A stretch of 43,249 nt of DNA. It comes from Gonium pectorale (taxonomy: Eukaryota; Chlorophyta; Chlorophyceae; Chlamydomonadales; Volvocaceae). The stretch spans positions 504,530-547,778 of the forward strand of contig LSYV01000041.1 of NCBI GenBank assembly GCA_001584585.1. The letters are read 5' to 3'. This document shows, in pieces, positions 1 through 11,050 of this stretch. The translations under genes were made by a program, and so were the position numbers. The notes beneath the pieces were generated by a model, which searched no databases, was not told the origin of the DNA, and saw nothing but the letters and a program-made list of their open reading frames with translations. How positions within the stretch are numbered: position 1 is the first letter of the stretch; each line of letters starts with the position of its first letter.

Positions 1-793
1 CTTGTCAGGAATGCGACACTCGGGGCCTTTGCAACCGGCCTTGTCCGACAGGCTGCACTCGTTGCCGGTGCAACCCCGGGGAAAGCGCACCAAACCGGTG
101 GCGTTGGAGACGGCCGCCCTTTGGATGTGAAAGTTGACGATTGATCGGTCGGGAACAGACAAAAAGGCGCCCTGCGCATGTGGTCTTCCGTAGATTTTAT
201 CCCGCGCGGCTGTCAAGCTGTTAATGTGCACTTCTCCCGGCTCGTAGCAGTAGACGTCCACCTGCCGCTGCCCTGTGCTCGGCACCTTGCTGGGAGCCTG
301 CTGGCATTCCATGCATTTGCCACACGGGAAGGCGTACTCCGGCCTGGCCGCGTGACGGGCAAAGAGCAGCTGCAGGTGGTCGCCGTAGCCGGGAGCCAGG
401 TAGTTCAGGGCACCTGCCGAGAAGTACCCCTTGTTGCAGCCCACGTCCGCTATGATCGTTCGCCCGGAGCCGCGCAGGTTTAGCTCTGCACAAGAAGAGC
501 GCAAGCGCCATGATCATGTTTTGCATGCGGGCTGCACCAGTAGGCACCAAATACCCACCAGCTACATACTCAAGCCACCAGTGGACAGCGCAGCTCGAGT
601 TCCTCCAACTCGTCTGAAATTCGTCTACTTGTTGGGCTCTGTCCTTTAGCGTGCAGGCAAATGGGTCTTCTTTGTACGCATCGCGAAGGAAGTCGGCTCG
701 GCGCTTTCCGTTGGCGTCAAGAAAAGGCACCCAGCAGGCCTGCGATAGCTGTAGATATTTAAAAGCGATAAGGATCAAAGCAAGCCAACGCAT
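1..793 (-). CDS. Secreted FkbM-family methyltransferase, copy 1 (partial, runs off window start)
   Basis: Two-exon model: exon 1 is 793 to 559, a 73-nt GT-AG intron spans 558 to 486, and exon 2 runs from 485 past position 1. About 240 codons are visible. The N-terminus is a hydrophobic signal peptide starting MRWLALILIAF, followed by the family's ACWVP element. Exon 2 carries the SAM-binding motif I (IADVGCNKGYFSAG) and a Cys pair cluster (CGKCMEC). The FkbM signature KIDTEG, expected about 30 residues further on by comparison with copies 2 and 3, lies outside the window. The intron is in phase 1 at the same codon as in the other two copies, directly after WWLEYVA. No frameshift or stop is seen in the visible part. 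FkbM enzymes are SAM-dependent O-methyltransferases. The signal peptide implies the secretory pathway, where glycan O-methylation is a reasonable but unproven guess. Confidence 0.8.
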
Positions 794-1227
794 TCTGCCG
801 CTACAGCTTCCGCTGTTTTAGTCGCTTCGTGGAGTACAGTATTGTTATCAAGAATTCAACATATATTTCATAATAATATTCCAAGCTCCACTTCTTTATT
901 TCGCTTCCCCGCGGCTGCATGAATTTGTCGTGGATCTGGCCACTCAACTTCCCATCCTTGTTCGGACCTTCTGCATGACTACCTGACATCCACGAGCCCA
1001 TCAATAACGAGTATCTACAGATGCAAGAGAGGGCAACTCATGTGGTGTAGGGGCAGCAGAGAAGTCATGAATGGGGTAATGGCCAGGACTTGCCTGCCCC
1101 CCTTTATGAGCAAAGTCAAGTCTGTGTGCAAACTCAAAACTTACGTATGAATGAACGCTGGATGCAGGTGTTGGTGATGCGTATGTACGCCGTCCTGCGT
1201 CTGCGCCTTTGCTGAACCAATTTCGCG

Positions 1228-2139
1228 TCAAGTTGTCTTCTGCCTCCCGCCTGCTACTGCAACTCGGAGGCCTTCTGAAGCTCCATCGCCGCCTCCGCCA
1301 ATGCTCCAAGAGCCACCGCCGGCAGCACGTTGGACTGGCTGGTCTCCACTGTAATGTCCCACCAGCCAGTGGTGCAGATTCGAGCGCAGGTAGGCGAGCA
1401 CAAGGTCCCGCCTAGCCTGCCACGAGCAAACTGGACATGGGGCGCGGAGATCCCACAGTGCCTCTTGCGCCAGGGCTTCCATCGGATCATGACGAGGCCC
1501 GGGAGCGTCGGGAGGCCCCCGTGCCGCCGGTGCCAGGCGGCGATGCCCGCGGGAGCCCATGATGGCACCGTGGTCGTCGCTGTCAGTGTCGCTGCTGCAA
1601 GAGACCACCATGGCGCTGGGCGCCGGGCGAGGGGCTGGTGCAACTGCTTGACGTCCGGCCCCACCCACCAGAAACCCAGGTGGCAACCCTGGGGCACTGC
1701 CACGGCCTGCGGTAGAGTGCTTGGGTGCCGGGGCCGCCGTGGGTGTCTCCGGCGCCCGGCACCCCCGCAGCGGGTCAGCGTCCATACGGGACGGCCTGAC
1801 CAGCCTTGCTATCTTCCTTGAGAGGCGATTAACAGCCTGCATAATATCAACCCGACTGAAGGGCCTGGGATGTTCATGGCGTGCCCTGGATACGTGCACG
1901 TATCCAGGGCACGGCCACCGATGGCGGTGGGCGCTGCTTCCCCTGTTTCGGCCGCTGCGATGTTTGAGGCCGCTGCTGGTGCTGCGGACGGGTCTGTGGC
2001 GGAGGTGTCGCCTGCTGGGGGGCTGGACTTGCGACAGGGCTGCTGGCGCCTCCCTAGAGGTGGACCGTGCGGCTACCTTGCCTGCTGGCACCACGGTGGA
2101 CGGGGTCTGGGTTGACGGTGCGGACCACGGGGATGCCAC
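1228..2139 (-). other. Long open frame of doubtful coding status, possibly a decayed transposon gene
   Basis: A 303-codon frame without stops, encoding a Pro/Arg/Ala-rich sequence that I do not recognise. Two parts look less random than the rest. One is a segment around 1800-1850 reading roughly IMQAVNRLSRKIARLVRP, whose counterpart recurs with a stop codon near 5790-5850. The other, near 1350-1440, has a CPVC pair followed about 18 residues later by His-His and another His, as in a loose zinc-binding motif. A plus-strand frame of equal length (1721-2629) overlaps it, so openness alone proves nothing. It could be a transposable-element remnant or chance. Confidence 0.2.
1880..1913. repeat. 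Perfect 34-nt palindrome
   Basis: The half-site CGTGCCCTGGATACGTG is followed directly by its exact reverse complement with no spacer, centred between 1896 and 1897. The pairing can be extended a few bases on each side (TGGC against TGGCC) with a one-base bulge. A chance perfect palindrome of this length is very unlikely in a 43-kb window. No coding feature explains it. It could be a hairpin, the centre of an inverted duplication or a protein-binding site. Confidence 0.95.
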
Positions 2140-3689
2140 TGTGCAGAAGCCTCAGGCAGAAATGATGGTGCCTGCCAGACTTCGGTACCAATACCGGGCC
2201 GTGAGGTGGGCGATCGAGCCACCGCCAGCGCCCGTGTCGCCACTCCGACGGGGGACGACCCACCAGTCTCCTCATCCACCCCAGCAGCTGCAGGGGTGGG
2301 ACCTGGTCCTTCGCAGGCAGGCGGCTGTGGGGTGCCCGCTGCCGCAGCTGCCGCTGTGCTGGTTCTTCCGCTATGCGCCCGAGGCAGTCGATGGATTCAG
2401 TGGATTCGGAGTTTGCATGTCAACAGGCACATTCAACTTAGACTGGGAGCGCATGCGTCCTTGCAGGCTGTCCTGTCCACCTGTGCATGTCCAAAACGGC
2501 CTCGCACTGGAAACCCGCAGACATACATGGTGGCTCACAATCCGCGTCTTCTTGACCCGAGGTGCCTGTTTACACCGTCATCTACAAGACCAGCGAGTAT
2601 GGCAGCCGTTCGGCAAGGTACGACACTGAGGGTACAGAGGCGGGCTTGGCATGGACAACATGCTTTCGTACGGCGCAGGTGAAGCACATGCGGCCGCAGG
2701 GTCGGGCTCGCTCCTGCCGCTTGTCTCGCAAACGTGTCACCGCCAAAACAATGCCTGACGTGTGCACCCTTCCTTCCGCATCAACAACGCAGAGACAACG
2801 CAGAGACAACAAGGGGGTTCGGGCGTGAAGTTCCTGAGCACGACGAAGCCAGACCAGGCTCGACAACATAAGAGGCCAACAAGGACGGCCTAGCTAGCAC
2901 CAACCGCACGGCCCCCTGCACGGCTCCCCTGCCCCTGCGTGCGCTTGTGCGCGAACACGACCAACCAGACATATGACGTATAAACCTGTACGCCCAAACA
3001 CAGAGTCGAGCGTCACTGTGTGAGCTTGTGACACAAGGTCGAGGCCGACAGGACATGAGCACGCGCACTGACGCCGCTCATCGACATATCCCGTTGGGGC
3101 GTGCCCAAAAGTGTCAAGAACCTTAACTTCAAAACCCGCTCTGCTCTGGTGCGCATCTCCCAACTAGATTGCATCTACCTATTCACTTCGCACTCTTCGT
3201 TCGCATAATGAGCTGCCAGAGGAAGCCCCCGCCTGCATCCCATACATGCGCTCTACACCCCGCGGCGAGGCGAGTGTCAGAAGAGCTAGGGCTTGGAAGC
3301 ATCGCGTAAGCATTTTGGGCACCCCCTGCGTAGGTAAGCATACACGTGAGCCACTAAATCCCCCGGGGCTCGCTAGCGAGCAGGTTCCGTACGTAACGGG
3401 CACCTGCGGAGCCCAGCATCCACCACTCTGCACCGATGCTGTTATCCTACGAGTTTGCTAGCTAGCGATACCCCACGCCGCCGCCGCCATACGGCAAAAC
3501 TGCAATGGCCACCAGGCCGTGGGGTGTCCCGACGAAAGTCAATAAAACCCAAGTTTGACACATGAGCATTATGACACCGTAAACACAAGACACAGGCGCC
3601 TCAAAAAAGGAAGCCAGGCCGCCCAGGCGTGGGTTCGGGTCTCCAACGACTTCTCCCGCCCCAAGCACTGCCACGTCTTGAGCCATCCT

Positions 3690-4916
3690 CTACCCAGGTT
3701 TGGCCCGTGGCTCCGGCAGCCCAAGGCGCGGGCCAAAGATTGGAGTCCCGGCCAGGAAGTCTACCTCAAGCACGCTCCCACGGGCCACACAGACGATGTT
3801 GGTCCACTTCCGTAGCTCGAACCGGTCATCCCAGCACGTGCCTGAGATCTTGTAGAGCCGCCGACCATCGTAGAAGCACACATAGCCCAGGTCATCCATG
3901 TACCGCACGCACTGCTGCAGGGTCGCGTTGACGCGCTGCCAGAACGAGTTGTATTCAAACGTCACGACGCTGACGCGATGTGCCAGGAGGGTTAGATACG
4001 CGCCGGACAGCACCGTTGGATCATAGCCTTCCGTGTCGATCTTGAGTACGTCCACGTGCTGCATCCCGTACCTGGCCACCTCACGGTCAACGGTGGTCAT
4101 GTTGACCTCCTCAAACAGAGTTGTGTTGTCGTGAAGGCGGCACTCGGAGCCCCTGCAGCCCGTGCTGTCCGCCAGGCTGCACTTGTTGCCCGCGCAGCCC
4201 CGGGGGAAGCGCGCAGTGCCGGTCGCGTTCGAGACGGCCGCCCTCCGAATGTGGAAGTTGACGGTCGTCCGTTGGGGCACGGGCTGGATGAAGCCATTTG
4301 CAGAAGGCTTGCCGTAGAGCTGATCTCGGGCGACTGTCAAGCTGTCTATGTGCACCTCTGAAGGCTCGAAACAGAATACGTCTACCTGCCGCTGGCCCCT
4401 CCTGGGGAACACTTTGGGAGCCTGCTGGCACTCCTTACATTTGCCGCAGGGATGGGGATACTCGGGCCTGGCAGAGTGATGCTTGAAAAACAGCTGCAGG
4501 TGGTCGCCGTATCCGGTCGCCAGGTAGTTTAGTGCACCTGCTGAGAAATACGCCTTGTTGCAGCCCACGTCCGCGATGACGGTGTGCCCGGAACGGCGCG
4601 CGTTGTGAGCTGCATGACAGGTGCAGAGGGGCGCGTTATCCTTTACGGGTCTGGCCAATCCGCTGCTGCATCGGCACTAACCCGCGACGTGCTCGAGCCA
4701 CCAGTGCGCAGCACAACCCGAAGCCTTCCAGTATCTCTTAAACTCTTTAACCTGCTGATCTTTATCACCCGCCGTGCAGGGAAAGGGGTCGTCTATGAAC
4801 GCTTTGCGCAAGAAGTCAGCTTGCTGCTGTCCTCGGGCATCGAGATTAGGGACCCAGCAAGCGTGTCCCTCGGTCAGAAATTGTAGTGCGATGCCGATGA
4901 GGATGAATCGCAACAT
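3690..4916 (-). CDS. Secreted FkbM-family methyltransferase, copy 2 (altered motif I, shortened C-terminus)
   Basis: Exon 1 is 4916-4682, the intron 4681-4610 (72 nt, phase 1), and exon 2 4609-3690, giving 384 residues. The order is signal peptide (MLRFILIGIALQFL), ACWVP element, WWLEHVA at the splice junction, motif I region, CGKCKEC cluster, VDVLKIDTEGYDPTVLSGA (the FkbM signature with its conserved acidic residues), and a C-terminal CVRYMDDLGYVCFYDG segment. Several N-glycosylation sequons (NATG, NTT, NMT, NAT) fit a secreted protein. Two things are odd. Motif I reads DVGCNKA where copies 1 and 3 have DVGCNKG. The protein also stops early: the tail of copy 3 (WLKMWQGLGRKKS) has a clear counterpart downstream of this stop (WLKTWQCLGREKS) in another frame, so an indel has shortened the protein. 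It may be a diverging or weakening copy. Substrate unknown. Confidence 0.85.
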
Positions 4917-6957
4917 GGTCGCCTACGAACTGACGCACAATTCAAACGCGCCTTTCCTCAGTGTGTATCAGGTCATATCTACATCCTCACACATGTACTT
5001 CTGGCTTGTGGAGTCCAGCTGCCAGAGGCTCCAGGCAACGCGGAAAAAAATGCGGAAACGGTTTCGGGGCTGGAGCAGTAGCTAAGTCAGGTCCACGGTC
5101 TGCCGATACATCGGAAGGGCGGTGACAAAGGGATGATTCGCTACATAGAAGCTATGCCTGGGGACCTGCTGGGTGGCACCCTCTGTGCGCATGGCGCATG
5201 TCCTGCCATCTCGTCCTACCCTTGATGCTCCCTAGATGGCCGAACAGTGAGCCCCTAGGACATCTGCTCTTAGCATATTGCTGACTTTTCAGTCCTTACT
5301 CCACCGTGCATTCATCTCCCTCAGCTTGCCTCATGGTGATGCCTGGTGCCAAGCGAAATCGGAAGCCACACAACAGACCCCATGATGTTTTGTGTATTGT
5401 GTTACTTAGCTCTGTATCCGACGTTGGGGCAGCCAAGCGCTTCAACGTCTCAAGTCCTGTACCGGTACGTTCTAAGCTATGTAGTTGCTGCCATTTGCCG
5501 CAGCGGTCTGATAGGCTATGTTGAGCAGAGGTTTCAGCCTTACATGTGCTGCACTGGCGTGGCTCCTGATGCCTCATGGCATGCTAAATTTTGTTAGAAA
5601 TGTTTATTGCCGGCAATCACAGCTGCTGGCCTGTTTCGGCTTCTACACAATTTTTTTCTGGCCTGGGTCCCATGTGCCTGCACATTCCGTGCTGAATGAC
5701 TGGGCACGACTGGGCCGCCCCGTTAACGTTACAGCACAACAGCCCGACACGTATTGGACTTCAAGATCAGCACGGCCCAACACACGCCGCAGCGCCGCTA
5801 TCTTCCTGGAGAATTAAATAGCAGCCCGCATGATTAAATCGCGTGTAAGGCCTGGGGATACTGACTATGCCCCTAATCCCGGTAGGGACTTCGTAGTTCC
5901 CCTGCCCCGCTGGACTGTATTCTGCTTGTCAACCAAAAAAAAGTACAATATCTTTTTACTGGGATATGAGGCCCCAAACCCAGCCTGATGTAATTCACGT
6001 AATGGCGATGGCAAGGCTGCAGCAGCGCTGCGGGCACGACGGGCTATGGAAGCCGCCCATGAACCAAAAGGGAGGGACCGCCACTCTGCCAGTGTGGCAA
6101 AGATACTCAAAATGCGGTGACCATACACTTGACGCAGGTCACGTGATGGCTTTGGTAGCAGTTGAAGGCGAGGGTTTGAAGGTCTGGGCGCTGGCCCGAG
6201 CAGCTAACGCAACCGGGACTGACGGCCGAAACCAGGGACTGGGGTCGGCAGAGCGCTGCGCGCAGGCAAGAAAACCGGCTCCGGTACCGCCCCATACACC
6301 CTCTTTAGTAGATCCTTCGCGCGCCTTCACGGCCCCTTTCGGCGCCGCCACCGTAGCCCTCTTAGGTCACGGGGTCCTGCTCAGTCATTCGTCGCATTTG
6401 CGCTATATCTCGGTACTCGACTCCGACATTCCTCGCTGTGCCCCTTTCCCCGCCGCTTCCCGCCGCTCCGCCTGGCGCGGCTCCCTTTCCCGGTGCTTGT
6501 AGGTGAAACAACGGTAGTCAGCGGGTCGGGGGCTGGGTGGGCGGGGAGTCGGGAGACATGCACCAGCCCGCATGCGATGCACGTAGACTAGACTAGGCGC
6601 ATCCCAGCACGGCATTGCATAGGGTCACCCCAGAGAGAATTCTGGGCCGCATCGGGGGCTACGGTGGTGGTCGCCGCCCAATTAACATGCAGGGACATCA
6701 CCCCTTCGACTGCCTCTGGAGCTGGGTCCTATCACGACGCCATCATTTTCGCGCTGACGCTCGTCGTATGCGTTTTCCTTTTTCAACACATGGACTTAAT
6801 TTACCCCCTGCAAATATCCCTCGCCACCATTGCCACCAATGTGCGACAGCTGAAGCGCCCACCCAGGCCTGGGGTGCCCAGACGACGCTCAACTTGACTC
6901 AAGCATAACACGGGCATGTGAAAGAACACCGCAACGAGACGAGCAGGGTCACACCGC
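4917..6957. other. Gene-poor spacer between FkbM copies 2 and 3
   Basis: No gene is recognised. The left end is the 5' flank of copy 2, and the right end (about 6850-6957) is the 3' flank of copy 3, which aligns with the flank of copy 2. Near 5785-5860 is a short stretch resembling 1800-1870, with a stop codon in the shared reading frame. The rest (about 5100-5700 and 5900-6800) contains only short unconvincing frames. Confidence 0.6.
5785..5860. repeat. Decayed dispersed repeat, second copy of the 1800-1870 segment
   Basis: Both places share GCTATCTTCCT, then GAGA, a TTAA-containing stretch, AGC, a C-rich step and TGCAT or CGCATGAT, followed about 20 bases on by GGCCTGGG. On the minus strand both can be read as an IM(Q/R)A...SRKIA peptide; this copy has an in-frame stop. 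This fits a decayed mobile-element coding fragment present in two neighbouring spacers. The alignment is short and was made by eye. Confidence 0.4.
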
Positions 6958-8255
6958 TCATGCGTTGGGCTTGGCGCCCGATGACTTTTTCCGCCCCAGG
7001 CCCTGCCACATCTTCAGCCACCATCCACGCCTGGGTGGCGGCTCTGGCCGCCCAAGCCGCGGGCCAAAGACCAAGGTCCCTGCCAGGAATTCCAACTCCA
7101 GTACGCTCCCGCGCGCCACGCAGACGATGTTGGTCCACTTCTTGATCTCGTACCGATCGTCCCAGCATGTGCCCGAGATCTTGAACAGCCGCGGCCCATC
7201 GTAAAAGCACACATAGCCCAGGTCATCCATGTACCGCACGCACTGCTGCAGGGTCGCATTGACGCGGTTCCACACCGTGTTGTACTCGAACGTTATTACG
7301 TTTATCCGGTGGGCCAGAAGTGCGAGATACGCGCCGGACAGTACCGTCGGATCGTACCCTTCCGTGTCAATCTTGAGTACGTCAATGTACGGTAATCCAA
7401 ACCTAGCGATTTCGCGGTCCACTGTTGTCATGTTGACTTCGTCGAATAGGGTCGTCGTATTAGGTATGCGACACTCGGGGCCTTGGCAACCGGCCTTGTC
7501 CGACAGGCTGCACTCATTGCCGGTGCAGCCCCGGGGGAAGCGCGCCAAACCTGTAGCGTTGGAAACGGCCATCCTTCGGATGTGGAAGTTGATGGCCGTT
7601 CGAAGCGGCATGGGTCGGAAACCACCATCCTTCGGAGGTCTCCCATAAAGTTCATCCCGAGCAAGATTCAGGTTGGTGATGTGCACCTCCGATGGCTCAT
7701 AGCAGTAGACGTCCACCTGCCGCTGGCCCCTCCTTGGAAACACTTTGGGAGCCTGCCAACATTCCTTGCATTTGCCGCACGGGAAGGCATACTCGGGCCT
7801 TGCGGAGTGGCGCATATAAAACATTTGCAGATGGTCCCCGTATCCGGGAGCCAGGTAGTTAAGGGCGCCAGCCGAGAAGTACCCCTTGTTGCAGCCCACG
7901 TCCGCAATAATGGTGCGCCCGGAACGTTGCAGGTTGTGAGCTGCAGCAAATGGACATCCGTTCTTCAGCGGGTGTAGGCCGCCGCCTAAAACACTTCTGA
8001 TGGCAGCCCGCGTCGGCACTAACCCGCGACGTGTTCAAGCCACCAATGCGCAGCGCAGCTCGACGCCCTCCAATGCTTCTGGAACTCTTCTATCTGCTGA
8101 ACTGTCTCATTTGCTGTGCACGGAAACGGGTCCTGCTTGTGGGCATCTCGCAAAAAGTCGGCTTGACGCTGTCCATCGGGGTCAAGGACAGGCACCCAGC
8201 AGGATCGTGCTTGTAAAAACGCAAAAGCAATAAGGAACAAGAGGAGCCAACGCAT
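6958..8255 (-). CDS. Secreted FkbM-family methyltransferase, copy 3 (complete)
   Basis: Exon 1 is 8255-8024, the intron 8023-7941 (83 nt, GT-AG, phase 1), and exon 2 7940-6958, giving 404 residues. The N-terminus MRWLLLFLIAFAFLQ is a signal peptide, followed by SCWVP. SAM motif I is IADVGCNKGYFSAG. The FkbM signature is IDVLKIDTEGYDPTVLSGA, with VRYMDDLGYVCFYDG further on. A CGKCKEC cluster and other Cys pairs (CTGNEC, CQGPEC) suggest disulfides. Sequons NATG, NTTT, NMTT and NATL fit passage through the ER. The C-terminus is basic (GRKKSSGAKPNA). This is the only copy both complete in the window and without obvious damage. FkbM methyltransferases (named after the FK506 31-O-methyltransferase) methylate hydroxyls. 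In Chlamydomonas, O-methylated sugars occur on secreted glycoproteins, so a glycan acceptor is plausible but inferred. Confidence 0.88.
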
Positions 8256-10530
8256 TTTGCCACCGTGGAGCGGATTCGAGAGTGGTATATGTATTTTGCT
8301 GGGAATGCAATCACAATCTCAATTGCTGTCAATTTTAGTGGTTTCGGTATTGGTTTCGGTGCCGACAAAGGCATTGGTTTCGGAGGGCCGTGAGGGCATG
8401 AGCGATGAGATACACCAAGGGTGTGACCAATTACAGCTGGCGGTTGGGAAGGGTCGTGCGGGTCGTGCGCATAGGGGTGGAGCAGGGGAGAGCGTGAAGG
8501 GCCTGGGGTGGAGGTATGGAGAGCGTGAAGGGCCTGAAGGGCTGGGTGCCCAGGGTGCACGACTTCGTAAATTATCAAGATTCAGCAAGATTTCGCTCGG
8601 TGCCCTCGGGTAGGCCCATCTACTGCACGCCATGCCCTATATATTCCGCCCCGCTGGTAACGCCGGCAGTACAGGTGTGTATGCCCGTAGATGTCATTAC
8701 CTCTCTTCCTTTGCAGCCTTTTCAGCTTCATGAAGCTGTCTTGTTTCCCCTTCCTTCGTGACACAGACCGTACGGCGATATAACTTTGCGCAAATGAGTA
8801 AACGTCATCTGCCTTGAAGCGAACTTCGGCTTGCCTGCCACCACGCCATGCTTCTTCCCTGCCGTACCACAGTTCTCACACTATGCAGGCTCCTCCTATA
8901 CCCTAAAAACCAGTTCACTTATGAAACGTCAATTTTATCTGAGGAATATTGCCATTATTTCCAGGCTACCTGCTTGTATGTTGGTATGAGGTCTCTGTGC
9001 TCAAGGCAGGCGTACTTGCGTGAATCCCCCGGACCTCAAGCTGAAGTGCTGGATTACCGGCCTGTCGGTTTTACCGGCAGCGCTGTCCACAAAGCACAAA
9101 GCAAGGCAAGAGCACTTCACTTCAAGGAGGAATAGGCTCCTCCAGTGGGAACGCCAGCGGCTCGCCCATCTCGTAGGCTGTCCTCGAGTCCCCTCCTGCA
9201 ATAGCATGCCCACCATGAACGAATACCCCCTCGCATCTCTGGACTGCTTTCGAGACATATCACATATCGTATGCACATCACCCATCGGCTCAAGAAAATA
9301 TTGGCCCCCTCCCGTCTCGCAGACGACTCTGCCATGCAGTTTCCCTAACTCCAATCCCCATCAATCCCTCCAGGCCCACAGGGCTCATGACCCGCTTGCT
9401 AAGTTGTGTGGACGCATCGCGCTTCCAGCACCGGACCGGCCGGTCCTGCCGGACCTGGCTAATGTAGACCTGGCGCATGCTAATTTACAGAGCTGCCAAA
9501 GTGTAGGGACTAGGGAGCTACTCAAAGGAAAAGATCCATCACGGGGTCGGCGCCCTAGCGCGTGCTGCTCTCGCTGCCCGCCTCTAATCAGCTGCAGTAG
9601 CTGCCGGTTTGGCGTCCGCTGCAGCTCTCCCTGCTGCGGCTCGACCTCACGGGGCGCCGCCATCAACGTACAGGCACTGTCGCCATGCTGCAGTTCTCAT
9701 GTGCGACTCAGGGGCGGGTCCCTCGTAAAGATGACTGATTCCGTGTACTGCACAGTCGGGGGGAGGGTCCAGCTACCGGTAGTCAAGGTACTTGCCTTGC
9801 CTGCCTTGCCACGCGCGCGACACATCTGTGTAATGATTGTCGTGGGCATAATTGACCAGAGCGTACACCCTCACTTGAAGGTCGAGTTGAGATAGACAGG
9901 CTTCGTTTGTTACAATAACCCCAATGCTCTGGGACCCGGCCTGCCACCGGGAAATAACTGCAAGAGTACGGGCAGCAAGACAGCACGCACCAGCAGACAA
10001 ACCAAGCAATGAACAGTGGCCTAGTCAGGGGGCCCGCGGCTGTGCATAATAGAGGCCCACACACGGGTCGTGCAAAATAGAGGCCCGCCACCCAACAAGT
10101 CCAACCATGTCTGTGGAGACACTAACCCGCGCCATCCACGAGCTGGTCCCGACCACGAGCAGCAAAAGCACATACTGGTCGACAGGCCCACACACAGGTA
10201 GCAAGCGAGTGGTCAAACAAGAACGGGGAAGAAAAATCAAGGAAAACGAGGGAGTGTAATGCGTCACTCCGCATAGTGCAGCCGTCCAGCCACGACCCGC
10301 AGCAGGGGAGACTCCCCTGACCCGCAGGGAGGGGTGTGCAGCAGACATACCATCCCAGCCCTTCCGCTGTAAACCGAGGTCAGCGAAGTCTCGCAATAGG
10401 GACCAAAACTTCACCACCACGCCCGCCTGCATCGCAGCCGAACCCGGGCCGGAAGGGGTAAATGGCCGATGCGCGCACACAGAACGCCACGCCCACTCCA
10501 GGCTGTTGAGCACCGCCAGCACAACCACGT

Positions 10531-10552
10531 CACACACACACACACACACACA
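10531..10552. repeat. (CA)11 microsatellite
   Basis: Eleven uninterrupted CA dinucleotides in the spacer upstream of the PHD-finger gene. Confidence 0.95.
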
Positions 10553-10606
10553 TCCTACCACCCGACCCAAAACTTGTTGGGTTGGGGCGACCTCCCGGGG
10601 AAGCAG

Positions 10607-10630
10607 GTCGGTGGGTCGGTGGGTCGGTGG
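10607..10630. repeat. Three tandem copies of GTCGGTGG
   Basis: Three exact 8-bp units in the same spacer, shortly after the CA run. Confidence 0.9.
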
Positions 10631-11050
10631 GCGACCACGAGTTGCAAGAGAGACATTGCCAGGTTTTATCAACAGATTCTGATGAAAATAGCTCCCGCCG
10701 TCTTTGACATTTTCCGTCTTGTTGACCGTTACCGCCCCGACAACAGTCCCGGTAGGCCAATAATTCCTGCATGACATATTGCTGTCTTATGTCTGCTTCT
10801 GGCCTGCGCTCCGTCAAACACGAGGCTGTCGCGACTCACTGCCCTGATTTTCGCATCCAAGCCTCTTCTTAGGAAGCACTAAAATGTACATGATATTATG
10901 CTAATGATATGTCTTGAGCTGGGCGCCAGGAGTACGCAGTGTTCGGTGAAGGGGTTTTCCAGAGCGACCGGAGCTGAGACGGAGCGCGCTCGCTACGTGC
11001 AGCTATATCGTTGCAGCTCCTGATGCAACTGCCGCGAAGACCCGCCAGAA

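Larger units (their letters stand above)
794..3689. other. Gene-poor spacer between FkbM copies 1 and 2
   Basis: No gene is recognised with confidence. The stretch holds the 5' flank of copy 1 and the 3' flank of copy 2. About 3510-3690 still aligns by eye with the 3' end and flank of copy 3 (about 6860-7030), so the duplicated unit included downstream DNA. It also contains a perfect 34-nt palindrome at 1880-1913, a 14-nt palindrome (GCTCGCTAGCGAGC) at 3368-3381, and a stretch near 1800-1870 resembling 5785-5860. Open frames on both strands near 1.2-2.6 kb are compositionally unremarkable for GC-rich DNA. No TGTAA polyadenylation signal was found close downstream of copy 2. Confidence 0.6.
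8256..11050. other. Intergenic region between the FkbM array and the PHD-protein gene
   Basis: I see no supportable gene. The left end must hold the promoter of FkbM copy 3; a weak TATA-like ATACATATACC lies on the minus strand near 8283-8297. Short frames near 9.0-9.9 kb and 10.0-10.8 kb match nothing I know. Low-complexity elements are a CA run at 10531-10552 and three 8-bp GTCGGTGG units at 10607-10630. A noticeably AT-rich patch at about 10878-10916, some 150 bases before the next start codon, may belong to that gene's promoter or 5' UTR. Confidence 0.55.

Noticed and set aside
1721..2629. 302-codon plus-strand frame
   Set aside because: Overlaps an equally long minus-strand frame and the palindrome; composition alone explains it.
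10025..10777. 250-codon minus-strand frame
   Set aside because: Runs through the CA microsatellite and tandem GTCGGTGG units and has no recognisable domain.
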